A stretch of 64,000 bases of DNA, taken from Dactylorhiza incarnata (Eukaryota > Streptophyta > Magnoliopsida > Asparagales > Orchidaceae). This document shows, in pieces, positions 10,626-22,618 of the stretch (positions are counted from its first letter, which is position 1; each line of letters begins with the position of its first letter). The notes beneath the pieces were generated by a model that saw only the letters and a list, made by a program, of their open reading frames with translations, made no database searches and was not told where the DNA came from. The translations under genes and the position numbers were made by a program. The DNA is taken from NCBI GenBank assembly GCA_033032865.1, contig JAWHQI010000075.1, positions 310,001-374,000 on the forward strand. The letters are read 5' to 3'.

Positions 10626-12134
10626 TGATGCGTGTCGGCAAGTGCACCGGTCACTGTCAAGTAATAATTGTGGAGAATGGAATCCCCGGATGTCGGTCTC
10701 TTGAGGAATGCAGGTTGGGTGAACGTATCGCGCAGTGACTATTGTTACACAAGCGTTTAATAAATACAAAGAGGGGGTTTTTGGTTGGTTTTCCTAGTCT
10801 TAACAACAGCAAAAGAAATGCGGGTCGAAAGCACCGCTTCGCAAGGTGAGATGGATGCAACGGCCGCGATGCCGTGCTTCGAGAGGTGAATGGAGCGTGC
10901 TCAAGTGCGAGAAGGTGAGGGTCGCAAACACCTCTTCACAACCGCTGTTAGCTCTTGCTAACGCGGAACAAACACCTTGCGTGCGTGCGTGAGTGAGTGA
11001 GTGGAAAACGGAGTGAATCACAAGCAAACCATGAAGAACAACAAGGAAACATTCATTTCAACAAACAACATCACAATATTCAAGTTTACACGGCTCAACG
11101 AGTACAATGAAGGAAAGAGGAAAGAAATAACCGATGGTGAAGACTAGCGGCCGTTCACGGCCGGAATGGTAGGTTGTCAGGCTACCTCCGGACTCGGGCG
11201 GACTATGCTTCCGGCGTAAAGAGTTGTCACAATATCCCTACGTAGCTCCGTCGTCTTCGACTTCAGGTTTCTTCTTCTTCTCACCGGGCGAAATGAGAGA
11301 ATGGCTGCTTGGAGGCTTGCGGATGGTGAAGAACACTCACGGACAATGGAGGAAGTCTTGGAATGGATGGAGGAGGCTTCCCCTTGCGTAGGAGATGAAG
11401 TGGAGGCGTCCCAAGGTGGTGGTCGGCGGCATACGGAACAGGAACTCCGCTCCCGGAAGTGGATGCTACCCTAAAATCGGAACAGGCGTTTAAATAGGCG
11501 CTGGAATAAATACTGCGCACGATCATTGGCGCACGACTAGTGGTCGTGCGCACTGGAATTCTGCGATCGTGCGCGCTGCCTGGGTGGAACCTGCAAGATA
11601 CGAAATGTATAAAATAAAATGTGCGCACGACCCGTGGCGCACGACCGGTGGTCGTGCGCACTATCGTCGGTGGTCGTGCGCATTAGACGAAACAGAACTC
11701 AGAAATTTAATGATAAGTACGCACGAACAGTGGCGCACGACCGGTGGTCGTGCGCACTGGCGTTGATGGTCGTGCGCACTCCACCAAACAGAACTCATGA
11801 AAAAAGGGTTAATTGCACACGATCAGTGGCGCACGACCAGTGGTCGTGCGCAATAGAACAAGTGATCGTGCGCAGTGTTCCTGTGCAAAATTGCACCGGG
11901 AACACTCGCACGACTCCTATTCCAACACAACCACAAATCTAGCCACTGAGAGTGGCACTTAACAGCGCATGAAAACTACTAATGACAATAAGCATGAAAT
12001 CACACCAAAGTGGGCCTAGAAGTGCACCTAGCATGGATTATCAAATATAAACTATAACAAGGCTAAAGTGCGGTGAAATGACTGAATAACGGCCCGGATG
12101 AGTCCATAAATGTGTATATGATCAGGACTCATCA
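10626..12134 (-). repeat. 3' LTR of the Athila-type element
   Basis: 1509 bp, with inverted termini TGATGCG...CTCATCA. The minus-strand TATA is TATTTAAA at 11489-11496. Directly upstream of it on the minus strand (11515-11880) lies an array of GCGCACGACC / GGTCGTGCGC half-sites, several paired as near-perfect palindromes. The short ORFs across this array on either strand are by-products of the repeat. Confidence 0.92.
11515..11880. promoter_or_regulatory. GCGCACGACC palindrome array upstream of LTR TATA
   Basis: GCGCACGATC/GCGCACGACC and their complement GGTCGTGCGC recur in both orientations, forming palindromes such as CGACCGGTGGTCG. The same array is in the other LTR (19770-20120). The unrelated Tekay-like LTRs at 45775-45955 and 52438-52590 carry the same motif, also next to their TATA. 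Confidence 0.75.
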
Positions 12135-13919
12135 CACCCCCAGACTTAACTGTTTGCGCGTCCCGAGCAAACGAATCCGGTGGAGTGTGAAAACGATAAT
12201 TAACATAGAGAATTACACAAAGGAGTACGGTGCGAAGTAACATACGCATGCGAGTAGAGATTCTAGTAGAAGGAGATTCTAACTATGCTAACTAATTTAC
12301 ATAAGTATTTAAAGCGTAAGTAGAGATTCAGTTATACTCAGTTGGTGAATTATGAAGAATTTGAACGATCATGCCCGGTATGAACGTGACGAGACACTGA
12401 GGCGGGTGTTGCAAAAGATCGGGGCTTAGGAATAACTCCGCTGAAATCCATCAACGTCGTGAACCATACGCTTGCCCTGTCACACTCTCTCCACGGCGCT
12501 AGCAAACTCGTAAATCAAATTCGTAGGACTTTTAGGATTAAAATGGGGCTTAGGTCACGGTAGGATATCCAAAGTTAAACACGATGGCTATGCAACCCAA
12601 GTGAGCAAACGGAACGCTGCACCACACAAGATCAACAAACTATGCTCGTGTGACATACCCCCAGACTTATCATGTAAACCAGGTGTGCACACAGCCTACT
12701 TCACAAATACCAACAGATTTTCTATTTTAGCTCGGAAGGATCTCTTTTCAACATACGCTCTTTTTCTTTCTTTTAACATATTTTACAATTTTATGTATCC
12801 TCCGGTTGGTTCAAAATCAGCTTATTTTCCTTTCATAACACAATGATTCCACACACCACACAAGTTGAGAATTATGAGCACAGTTAAGAACAATTTGGTT
12901 GCGGGTGTAGGATAGGCTTCAGGCTTTGGTGGATGAAGAGGAGCTGAACAAAGGAATGGTAGGCACAAAATAGGCTTGCAACGGTGAACGAAATGGACAT
13001 GGAATGACAAAGCTCAAACTAGCCAAAGGGTGGCCTACATCATGCTTGACTCAACGAGTAGCTCTCACCCATGCTTCGAGAGTCGCTTGGGGCAAGTTCT
13101 TAGCCCACGAGAAAGGTAAACCTTCCTCCCGACTCGAGCAACATACGACTAGCACTTGTACACACACAACACCGGGTTATCGTCAATTTCATTCAAATTC
13201 ACCACTTGAGTATAATAAATCTAAATTTACGCAGAAATACTAAACATAAATTAGATGCATAGAGAAAATCTAGTTCTACTCAAATTCTACCATAACATGC
13301 GAAGTGACTAGAACACTACATGAGTCAACATCGCACTCCAAATAATAATTCTTATGTTAACAACCTATTTCACATTCCAACCATAATAGTCTAAACGGAA
13401 CAACAACAAAAAGATAAGCGCGCACTCAAGTGGGTGAAGTGGTGTGTGAAGAATGCAACAATGATAATGATAAGGATCAATAAAAAGCAACCTTCTAGTA
13501 TGCAGTGCAACTTGTGCACAGTGGATAACAACAACCGCTCCCCCAGACTTAAGCTAAACAATATATCTAGAAATTTGAAGCTAAAAGAGGGGAGAAAGTG
13601 TTACCCAATGCTCAGAATTGAGCATACCAGACGATCGGCGTTTATGATCAAGAATAGTCCGCAGCATCCGCACCATCAAACACAAAACCTGCAAGCACAA
13701 ACTCAAAACAACAAAAGCGTATGCAAAAGCTGAACTAAAAGAAGTTAGATAAAAAAGAAAAACGAAATCAGGAAATCTGGGTTGTCTCCCAGTAGCGCTT
13801 TCATTTAACGTCCTTAAGCTGGACCAAATACCTGTATTAGCATTGTTTATAAAGTGCAGGAATTAAAAAGGAGTTCTCAAAAATAGAGTTTCACAAAAAT
13901 AAGAGACAAGAAGGGAAAA
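12135..13919 (-). other. 3' untranslated region of the Athila-type element with three PPT-like tracts
   Basis: Some Athila elements carry an extra ORF here, but I see no ORF with a recognisable domain. The PPT next to the LTR reads GTTAAGTCTGGGGGTG on the minus strand (12135-12150). Two further copies of the core TAAGTCTGGGGG occur at 12658-12669 and 13540-13551. The rest is low in coding signal. Confidence 0.6.
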
Positions 13920-14741
13920 TCAGCTGCCGGTGCTTGAATGATGTCTATCTCCCAATGTCAACAACTGACACTCCTTGTTTAAAGTGGCGCCATCGTATAA
14001 CTTCAGCCGATGTCCATTGACCTTAAACTTGTCCCCCTTATCTCCAGATATTTCTATGGCACCGAAGGGGGAGACATCGGTCACGGAGAAAGGACCACTC
14101 CACCTCGATTTTAACTTCCCTGGGAAGAGGCGGAGACGGGAGTTGTAGAGCAGCACTTGGTCCCCAATTTTGAACTCCTTAGGAATGATATGCCGATCAT
14201 GCCAGTTCTTTGTTTTCTCCTTGTAGATACGAGCGTTTTCATAAGCGAAATGACGGAGCTCCTCTAACTCGTTGAGTTGGGAACGACGCACCTCGGCCGC
14301 GGCTCCAATGTCCATGTTCAACAGTTTGGTTGCCCATAATGCTTTATGCTCCAGCTCCACAGGGAGGTGGCATGCCTTGCCATAGACTAATTGAAATGGA
14401 GTCATGCCGATGGGTGTTTTGAACGCAGTCCGGTAAGCCCATAATGCGTCGTCGACCTTTTTAGCCCACTCCTTCCTATTTGAATGTATTGATTTCTCAA
14501 TTATTCGCTTGAGCTCGCGGTTGGAGACTTCGACTTGCCCGCATGTTTGGGGGTGGTATGCCAAAGAGATCTTATGATGGACCCCAAACTTTTTCATGAG
14601 CTGCACAAACTGCTTATTGCAAAAATGACTACCGCCGTCGCTGATGATAGTCCTCGGCGTCCCAAACCTGGAGAAGATATTCTTGTGGATAAAGTGTAGC
14701 ACTGTGTTGGCATCATTCGTGGCAACCGCCTCAGCTTCCAC
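13920..14741 (-). pseudogene. Athila-type integrase, C-terminal two thirds
   Basis: This continues the integrase of the upstream reading frame after a single stop. Taking the first codon after the stop as 1, it has IISDGGSHF (catalytic Asp at ~35) and GQVEVSNRE (catalytic Glu at ~71), giving the exact D-35-E spacing of retroviral integrases. Then come [40 protein letters not shown] segments typical of Athila, and a C-terminal DNA-binding part ([27 protein letters not shown]). It has no chromodomain. The stop at 14742-14744 is TGA where the family has Trp (DYVSKWVEAEA), consistent with TGG to TGA. Integrase inserts the reverse-transcribed element into the genome. Confidence 0.9.
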
Positions 14742-16580
14742 TCATTTTGAGACATAATCAACTGCCACAATAATGTAATGCTTAACATGAGACATTGGGA
14801 AGGGGCCCATGAAGTCTATTCCCCAGACATCAAAGGGTTCGCAGACCAGCATGTTATTAAGGGGCATCTCATCACGCCGGGAAATATTTCCGGTCCTTTG
14901 GCATTCGTCGCACTTGGTGACATAGGCATGGGCGTCCCGGAAGAGGGTCGGCCAAAACAATCCACATTGCAGGATTTTTCGTGCTGTTCGAACGGCCCCG
15001 AAGTGCCCGCCAGCTTCTCTGTCATGGCAGTGCTGCAATATAGACTGAAACTCAGCTTCCGGAATGCAACGCCTAATAATCCCGTCGCTGCACGTGTGGA
15101 ATAAGAGCGGATCTTCCCAAAAATAGTATTTTGAGTCAGAGGCAAGCTTCCGTCTTTGCTGAGGGGACAGATTCGGGGAGAAGGCTTTGCAAGCCAAGTA
15201 ATTAGCGATATCTGCATACCAAGGTGCGGTTGGGGAGGACGTAGTAATTGCGAATAACTTTTCATTCGGGAAATAGTCGTCCGTTTCCTCCACAACGCTG
15301 TTGGGAGTGTCGTACTCCAATCGCGAGAGATGATCAGCAATCACGTTCTCCACCCCTTTCTTGTCTTTGATTTCCAGATTGTATTCCTGCAAAAGTAAAA
15401 TCCAACGAATCAGACGCGATTTGGATTCTTTCTTACTGAAAAGATACCTGAGAGCGGCGTGGTCCGTGTACACGATCACTTCGGAAAGTACCAAGTATGA
15501 GTGAAATTTTTCAAAAGCGAAGACCACAGCTAGCATTTCTTTCTCTGTGGTGGTATAATTTGCTTGTGCACTGTTGAGAGTTCGACTGGCATACGCAATA
15601 GTGTGAAAAGTCTTGTCTTTCTTTTGACCGAGTACAGCACCTACGGCCACATCACTTGCGTCGCACATGATAATAAAAGGTAAGGTCCAGTCGGGTGCCA
15701 CCAAAATTGGGGCTGAAATGAGTTGTCCCCGTAAAGTTTCGAAGGCTTGCATGCATGCTTCGTCGAAGTGGAAGGGGACGTTCTTAACCAGCAGGCGAGA
15801 TAGAGGCTTTGAAATGGAGGAGAAGTCTTTGATGAACCGAAAGCCCACATGACCAAGAAAACTTCGGATGCCTTTCACTGACATGGGTGGAGGGAGGTTT
15901 CTGATAACACTTACCTTTGCTTGATCCACTTCGAGCCCTTTGCAGGAAACTTTATGCCCCAACACAATTCCTTCGCGCACCATAAAGTGGCATTTCTCCC
16001 AGTTCAAGACAAGATTGGTGTCTTCACACCGCTTCAAGGTCTTGGTCAAATTCGCGAGGCAAATGTCAAAGCTACTGCCAAATAGAGTAAAATCATCCAT
16101 GAAAACTTCGAGGAAGTCCCCCACCATGTCAGCAAAAATGGCGAGCATACAACGTTGGAAGGTTGCGGGGGCATTACACAGTCTGAATGGCATTCTTTTG
16201 AACGCGAAGGTACCGGAGGGACATGTGAATGTTGTCTTGTCTTGATCAAATGGGTCAATTAAAATCTGATTGTACCCTGAGTACCCATCCAAGAAGCAGT
16301 AGTAATCCTGCCCCGCTAACTTTTCCAGCATCTGATCAATGAAGGGGAGCGGAAAATGGTCCTTGCGCGTCGCATCGTTCAGCTTGCGGTAGTCGATGCA
16401 AACTCTCCACCCGGTGATCATTCGGGTCGGTAGCAGCTCGTTCTTTTCATTGGCAACGACAGTAATCCCTCCCTTCTTTGGTACCACCTGGACTGGACTG
16501 ACCCATTTGCTATCGCTGATTGGGTAAATGATGCCAGCGTCTAAAAGCTTTATCACTTCAGCCTTCACTACCTCTTGCAT
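14742..16580 (-). pseudogene. Athila-type reverse transcriptase, RNase H and integrase N-terminus
   Basis: 612 codons are open. RT runs through [12 protein letters not shown] (~58-69), [10 protein letters not shown] (~96-105, catalytic Asp 98), [12 protein letters not shown] (~130-141, Gly of the usual [12 protein letters not shown] replaced by Arg) and FMDDF (~160-164). RNase H shows [14 protein letters not shown] (~306-319), [10 protein letters not shown] (~371-380) and VIADHLSR (~413-420). The integrase zinc region is [12 protein letters not shown]...CDEC (~517-560), and the first catalytic Asp lies in WGIDFMGPF (~586-594). It is in frame with the PR part upstream, separated by a TAG at 16623-16625, and with the integrase part downstream, separated by a TGA. 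Confidence 0.93.
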
Positions 16581-16622
16581 TTTTGGGTTCAGCCGCCTTT
16601 GGGGCTGTGCTGTCGGTTTGTA

Positions 16623-17840
16623 CTAATCTTCAAGGAGGATCTTATGCATGCAGACCGTGGGGCTGATTCCCTTAATGTCAGCAAGAGAACGTCCGAAGAC
16701 CTTGTGGTACCTTCTCAGCACGCCCACTAATGCAGTTTCGTTGGCGGCGGACAGGGCTGCGGAAATAATCACCAGATGCGTGTTATTTTCTCCAAGAAAA
16801 ACGTACTTTAGAGAATCCGGAAGTTGTTTGAGAACCGGACAAGGGTTTGGATTAGCAGAATCGTTGGAGGGCTCTCCGATTGAATGTGACAAATCGGACT
16901 GGTTTGAGTGCGCACCCCCTTCTTCCTTGTCATCGTGCTGCCAACACACCTCGCTGTCATCCAACTCCACATCGTTCTGACCATCGAATTCTTCAAGCGC
17001 CTCTGCTGGTTCGCACTCCGTAATTTCAAAGAGTTGTGACGGGCTGTGGACGTTGAAAGATATAGCATCCTCCCCCAGTCTTAGTGTGAGCTCCCCCTGC
17101 TCCACACTAATAATAGCACGAGCGGTAGCGAGAAAGGGCCGCCCCAAGATAATGGGTACTTTTGTATCGACCTTCATGTCGAGAATGATAAAATCAGCTG
17201 GAAAAGCGAGACCATTTACAACTATTGTGAGGTCCTCGACGATTCCTGACGGCTTCTTGATCGACCGATTAGCTAGCTGCAGCATTACCTGAGTTGGCTT
17301 CAAGATCCCAGCACCAAGTTTACGAAAGATAGAGAGCGGCATCAAGTTGATTGATGCCCCCAAATCACAGAGTGCCTGGCTGAAACGGTGATGGCCGATC
17401 CTGCAAGGAATCGTAAAGCTGCCCGGATCCTTGCACTTTGTGGGCATATTGGAAATGATGGCGGAGCACTCCTCGGTGAGGTCGATAGTTTTGAGACCCT
17501 CCAACTGCTTCCGCTTCGAGACCAATTCTTTCAAAAACTTGGAGTAGCCCGGCATTTGAGAGATAGCTTCAATCAGTGGTATGCTCACATGCACTCCTTT
17601 CATTATTTCCAAGAATCTGCGGAATTGCTTCTCGGATTTCTCGTTTCGCAGCCTGTGGGGGAATGGGGGGTGAACAGCACTTTTCGAGGTTTGTGCCTCG
17701 CTCACGGGATGCGGCTCAATATGAATCTGAGTCAGCTTCTCGGGAGTGTCTTCATTATGCTTGTCAGTGGAACACGCAAGTGGTTCCTGTCGAGGAGGAT
17801 TGTCTACACTTCTCCCACTTCTCAATCGCATGGTGTTCAC
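16623..17840 (-). pseudogene. Athila-type aspartic protease region of gag-pol
   Basis: About 405 codons are open between two nonsense codons. The retropepsin-like active site is LCDLGASINLMPLS (~158-170), with the D-L-G-A-S form usual for Athila rather than DTG, and the second conserved segment is ILGRPFLAT (~231-239). The N-terminal part is hydrophilic. The end (...HKILLED, then TAG at 16623-16625) is where Athila pol normally runs on into RT (DYKP...RRLNP), and that sequence is present after the stop. The protease would cut the gag-pol polyprotein. Confidence 0.88.
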
Positions 17841-17906
17841 TGACTCAGGATGCTGACTCGCAAGCCCAGAAACGACATCGGATAGAGTCCCTATAGTAGA
17901 GCGAAG

Positions 17907-18686
17907 CTATTGGATTGCGGCTGATTGGTTATTCATTTTGTTCAATACCCCGACCACCAAAGTTGCTAACTGTTCTGGTTGCTCTGGCGGCATAAAATCC
18001 GCTGCTCCTTTGAATGTCACGGCATTAACTGTAGCAGTGCTTGGGGAGCGAATGTCATGACTCCAGTGCTGACTGGTGTGAACAATATTCACGACCACTT
18101 CCCACGCGTCCTTCCACGATTTATTAAACAGGGCCCCTCCAGCTGCCATATCAAATAGTAGACGGAATTTATCCAACACTCCGAAATAAAAAATCTGAAT
18201 TAAGAAAGCTTCTGAAAGATCTTCACGGTAGCATCCCCTATGCAGGGATTGGAAACGCTCCCAAGCATCAACTAACGTCTCCTCCTTCCCCTGTCCAAAG
18301 GTTACGAGTTCCCTGTACTTGTCCAAGGCTTGGGTACGATGTTGAAACTCTTGCAAAAATCTCCCTTCGATTTGTTTCCATGTGATCACCTCTCTTTTCC
18401 GGATATCCCAATACCAGCTTTTGGCTTTTTTATGCAAGGAGAATGAAAATGCCAGAATCTTTTGTAGGTCGTTTTCAACTCCACTGAATACACATGTGTA
18501 ATTGATTTCTAAAAAGTCCTGCATGTGTTGCACCGCGTCTTCATGCTCGTCCACGCTGAACTTGCAGTTCCCAGACATGTACTCAATGACGTCGGAGGAG
18601 ATCCCGAAGTCATGATCGTTCCTTTCTGCTTGATCCCTCAAATCATTTAAGCTTCCCTGATATATGCATTCCTGAATGGAGGTCAT
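17907..18686 (-). pseudogene. Athila-type gag capsid region
   Basis: This is a Retrotrans_gag domain: EDAVQHMQDFLEINYT, LAFSFSLHKKAKSWYWDI, ITWKQIEGRFLQEFQ, ETLVDAWERFQSLHRGC, FYFGVLDKFRLLFDMAAGGAL, FNKSWKDAWEVV. I place the start at the ATG at 18686, ~194 bases from the LTR; an in-frame upstream extension exists but looks like leader. It stops with TAG at 17907 after QSAAIQ, and the same frame continues into PR, so gag and pol were one long ORF. Gag forms the virus-like particle that packages element RNA. Confidence 0.85.
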
Positions 18687-18856
18687 GCTGCGAATACTTG
18701 CAAACAAAACGATTAGCGAACGATGGAAAAGGCGAAAGTAATCAGAAGTGCGTATCGAAAGGAAACGGAGATACCAGAGGTGAACAAGAGAGGTGGAAGA
18801 AAAGAAAATTCTCGTGCAACAAATATTCACGCAGACGAATTCACCACGTCTGCACT

Positions 18857-18879
18857 CCCTGGCAACGGCGCCAAAAACT
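18857..18879 (-). other. Athila-type primer-binding site
   Basis: On the minus strand, directly after the 5' LTR, the sequence is AGTTTTTGGCGCCGTTGCCA, the TTGGCGCCGTTGCC PBS typical of Athila/Tat gypsy elements and reported as complementary to tRNA-Asp. It marks 18880-20374 as the 5' LTR. Confidence 0.9.
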
Positions 18880-20374
18880 TGATGCGTGTCGGCAAGTGCA
18901 CCGGTCGCTGTCAAGTAATAATTGTGGAGAATGGAATCCCCGGATGCCGGTCTCTTGAGGAATGCAGGTTGGGTGAATGTATCGCGCAGTGACTATTGTT
19001 ACACAAGCGTTTAATAAACACAAAGAGGGGGTTTTTGGTTGGTTTTCCTAGTCTTAACAACAGCAAAAGAAATGCGGGTCGAAAGCACCGCTTCGCAAGG
19101 TGAGATGGATGCAACGGCCGCAATGCCGTGCTTCGAGAGGTGGATGGAGCGTGCTCAAGTGCGAGAAGGTGAGGGTCGCAAACACCTCTTCACAACCGCT
19201 GTTAGCTCTTGCTAACGCGGAACAAACACCTTGCGTGCGTGCGTGAGTGAGTGAGTGGAAAACGGAGTGAATCACAAGCAAACCATGAAGAACAACAAGG
19301 AAACATTCATTTCAACAAACAACATCACAATATTCAAGTTTACACGGCTCAACGAGTACAATGAAGGAAAGAGGAAAGAAATAACCGATGGTGAAGACTA
19401 GCGGCCGTTCACGGCCGGAATGGTAGGTTGTCAGGCTACCTCCGGACTCGGGCGGACTATGCTTCCGGCGTAAATAGTTGTCACAATCTCCCTACGTAGC
19501 TTCGTCGTCTTCGACTTCAGGTTTCTTCTTCTTCTCACCGGGCGAAATGAGAGAATGGCTGCTTGGAGGCTTGCGGATGGTGAAGAACACTCACGGACAA
19601 TGGAGGAAGTCTTGGAATGGATGGAGGAGGCTTCCCCTTGCGCAGGAGATGAAGTGGAGGCGTCCCAAGGTGGTGGTCGGCGGCATACGGAACAGGAACT
19701 CCGCTCCCGGAAGTGGATGCTACCCTAAAATCGGAACATGCGTTTAAATAGGCGCTGGAATAAATACTGCGCACGATCATTGGCGCACGACCAGTGGTCG
19801 TGCGCACTGGAATTCTGCGATCGTGCGCGCTGCCTGGGTGGAACCTGCAAGATACGAAATGTATAAAATAAAATGTGCGCACGACCGGTGGTCGTGCGCA
19901 CTATCGTCGGTGGTCGTGCGCATTAGACGAAACAGAACTCAGAAATTTAATGATAAGTACGCACGAACAGTGGCGCACGACCGGTGGTCGTGCGCACTGG
20001 CGTTGATGGTCGTGCGCATTCCACCAAACAGAACTCATGAAAAAAGGGTTAAGTGCACACGATCAGTGGCGCACGACCAGTGGTCGTGCGCAATAGAACA
20101 AGTGATCGTGCGCAGTGTTCCTGTGCAGAATTGCACCGGGAACACTCGCACGACTCCTATTCCAACACAACCACAAATCTAGCCACTGAGAATGGCACTT
20201 AACAGCGCATGAAAACTACTAATGACAATAAGCATGAAATCACACCAAAGTGGGCCTAGAAGTGCACCTAGCATGGATTATCAAATATAAACTATAACAA
20301 GGCTAAAGTGCGGTGAAATGACTGAATAACGGCCCGGATGAGTCCATAAATGTGTATATGATCAGGACTCATCA
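18880..20374 (-). repeat. 5' LTR of the Athila-type element
   Basis: 1495 bp, nearly identical to the 3' LTR. The main difference is a ~14 bp shorter palindrome array around 19875. The minus-strand TATA is at 19743-19750, with the GCGCACGACC array upstream (19770-20120). Confidence 0.93.
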
Positions 20375-20547
20375 GAGATCTCTCAGAAGTTGTACACGAG
20401 CCTCTCTTCAAATTATTAGAATTCTGGAATCATCTCACATAGAATGAGAGGAGTTGTACTTTAAATAGCCACAGAATCTAGCGCGTGGTATTAAGAGTTA
20501 ACGCCAGCGTTAGTGAACGTGCACTGTCGTGGCTGAGATCGTGGCAG

Positions 20548-20740
20548 TTTGTCGAACGACATCTCATTTCGTCGAAGTCATCAAATTTCATCGAACGCAA
20601 TTTCCTCGAACGCAATTTTGTCGAACGCCATCAAATTTCGTCAAACGCAATTTCGTCGAACGCAAATTTCGTCGAACGGAATCTCAGTTCGTCGAACTCA
20701 ATTTCGTCGACCGGCATCTCGTTTCGTCGAACGACTAGCG
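20548..20740. promoter_or_regulatory. TTCGTCGAACG palindrome array in the copia solo LTR
   Basis: About eleven copies of TTCGTCGAACG or one-base variants are spaced roughly 15-20 bases apart. On the minus strand they lie upstream of the TATA-like TATTTAAA (20460-20467). The ORFs that cross it read only repeats of the array. The same motif forms the arrays at 26558-26800 and 33162-33445 in another copia family. Confidence 0.75.
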
Positions 20741-21038
20741 CCCAGCGTGAAGACCTAACATATGGCATTGTCTCCGGCTTCTCGACGGATTCGTTCTCGA
20801 CGGTCATTTCTTCTTGACGGATTCATTCTCAACGGAAGTTAATGCGGGGCATTAATAACTAACGCGGGGCATTAGCTCTCTTTCCAGAGAGTCATCTCCA
20901 TTCAGTATACTACTCATAGGGATGTGTAGATATAGTTCTTGTACAACATGCAAACTATAAACACATAAAATACAAGATCAAATACAACACGGTATTTGTT
21001 ATTCTCAAACTAAGAGATGCGAAACATAGGCTACAACA

Positions 21039-21449
21039 TCGGTGACTCCTAGGCACCATGGGGGAAGGATGAAGCGGAGGACATCAAGGGGTATAAACAA
21101 TAGCAGGTTACGGAATATAATCTACAGGGGATGTCTACCACTACATAATATATATTATAATTGAAGCAGTAAGTAAAGTAGGGTAAGAACAAGTAAAGTA
21201 AGCAAGTAGAGCAAATATATAAAGGTAAGTAAGGAAATATAACCATTGATTTATAGGAATGCACATATAAACCTATAGACCAAGGGGTCGTTCAGTAGGG
21301 CCTATCGTATAAGGAGTCCCATAACCAACTTATACGATAGGGGTAGGGGTTGAAATACAATGTTTATGTTATGTCATGCAAGGTATGCCGTTAGATGTTA
21401 TAATCATGCAAGTGCAACTCACACACTACGACTCTATGCGCACAGACCT
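21039..21449 (-). mobile_element. Inverted long chromovirus LTR, piece 2
   Basis: This continues piece 1 after the copia solo LTR: CCTAGGCACCATGGGGG, AAGCGGAGGA and ACTTATACGATAGGGGTAGG are the reverse complement of 4590-4910. It ends with CACAGACCT, where the minus-strand copia element is inserted. Confidence 0.85.
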
Positions 21450-22592
21450 TGTTAAAAATTTTGAGGTCTGGAGTTGAAGTAAAAAATGTGGAACACTTCA
21501 CAAACTTTCCACAAGTGTAGCAACACAATGACAATGGGAAGACCGAATAGTGCTTTGGCATTAACTATCTCTTTACAATTCGAGGTATACATGGCGAGAC
21601 ATGATTCAAAAGAATCACGGGGGAGAGAAGCACAAAACTATAAGCTGCTGACGACCTGACAAACTGAGATCGCCAGACCGCACGAACAGACAAGTCGTGT
21701 GGTTAACTCCTAAGACCGTGCGAACAGAGCAGACCGCACCTGTCAGCCCGCAACCACAGACCGCTCGACCTGCTGCTTATTCAACTGCTGCAAACACTTG
21801 AAGAAGAAACTAATTCCTGCTGCAGACCGCACTCAAAACCGCCTGGTCTCTTAAGACCGCCTGATCGACTGAGTCCGCTGCACTGTCCAAGAACACCTAA
21901 ACACAGTCCGCCCTGCAGACCATTGCCAAACTGGATTATTCAAAAGCTGGAAGAAGGGAGAATGCTGACCGCAAACTGCAAGCCGCCAACCTGCGAACAC
22001 ACAAACCGGTCAGGAAAAACTCAAACCGCGGGACCTCAGAATGAGACCAGCACAATCAAGCCAACTTTGGTTCTTACAGTTCTTCATTATAAATGACGGG
22101 CCCTGCACCCCTATTTATAGGCAAGTAGATGGATGTTGTCACCGCATAAACTGGGATACAATAACCGCCCATCAGATCGCGAGCGGTCTCACAAGAGAGA
22201 CCGCCTAAGCTCAACATGGCAACAACACCTTATTAAACTATACGATTATATACAAACCGCCCGATTACCGCGGTCTCCCAAAATAGACCGACCGGTCTTT
22301 ATTGCAAAAGCAAAACACTTCTTCAGTAACCTAGACGACTAGAACAAGTCGTCAGGCCGCCCTGTCACTGCAAGAAGGCAGACCTACTTGAGCATCTGGC
22401 TGACTTGAACAAGTCACCGGAATAACCCGCGCAAGCCGCTAGGACATAATGCGGTCATCCAGATCAGACCTCCCAGAACAGATCGCCTAAGACAAAACCG
22501 TCCAGAGCACCAGCACAAACTATGCGGTCTCTGCGGTCTCCAATCTACAGACGGCCTAGCACCATTCCACTTCCACTTCAAAAAATTTAACA
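21450..22592 (-). repeat. 3' LTR of the minus-strand copia element
   Basis: 1143 bp. The TATA is CCTATAAATAG on the minus strand (22111-22121). The heptamer AGACCGC / GCGGTCT recurs many times on both sides of it, in both orientations, from ~21660 to ~22560. Confidence 0.92.
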
Positions 22593-22618
22593 CTCCCCCT
22601 TAAAGTGTGAAGTGGAAG

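Larger units (their letters stand above)
10626..20374 (-). mobile_element. Complete Athila-type Ty3/gypsy element
   Basis: This is a full-length element of 9.75 kb with two LTRs (10626-12134 and 18880-20374), a perfect 5 bp TSD GAGAT (10621-10625 and 20375-20379), a PBS at 18857-18879, gag-pol on the minus strand and a PPT at 12135-12146. The Athila assignment rests on the PBS, the DLGAS protease motif, pol with no chromodomain, and the AGTCTGGGGG tract. LTRs differ mainly by one ~14 bp indel and scattered single changes, so the insertion looks recent. Three nonsense codons break the single gag-pol frame, so it is not autonomous now. It sits inside the copia solo LTR. Confidence 0.93.
9674..21038 (-). 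mobile_element. Copia solo LTR, split by the nested Athila-type element
   Basis: The outer ends TGTTGGATC (9674) and CTACAACA (21038) are copia-type LTR termini on the minus strand. The flanking 5 bp ACGGT (9669-9673) and TCGGT (21039-21043) look like a TSD with one change. Removing the element at 10626-20374 leaves a ~1.6 kb LTR (9674-10625 plus 20380-21038) with no internal region, so it is a solo LTR formed by recombination. It has a C-run hairpin near its end (9690-9717), a minus-strand TATA (20460-20467), a TTCGTCGAACG array upstream of that (20548-20740) and GTTAACGC/GCGTTAGC repeats. Confidence 0.8.

Noticed and set aside
11569..11942. ORFs rich in WSCAL/VVRIR repeats across the Athila LTR
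   Set aside because: They are translations of the GCGCACGACC palindrome array and have counterparts on both strands; repeat artefacts.
12135..13919. An env-like ORF in the Athila-type element
   Set aside because: Only short ORFs without domains; no signal peptide or membrane segment pattern.
20485..20817. Three overlapping ORFs rich in SSN/RRT repeats
   Set aside because: All three frames are open only because the TTCGTCGAACG array lacks stops; no domain.
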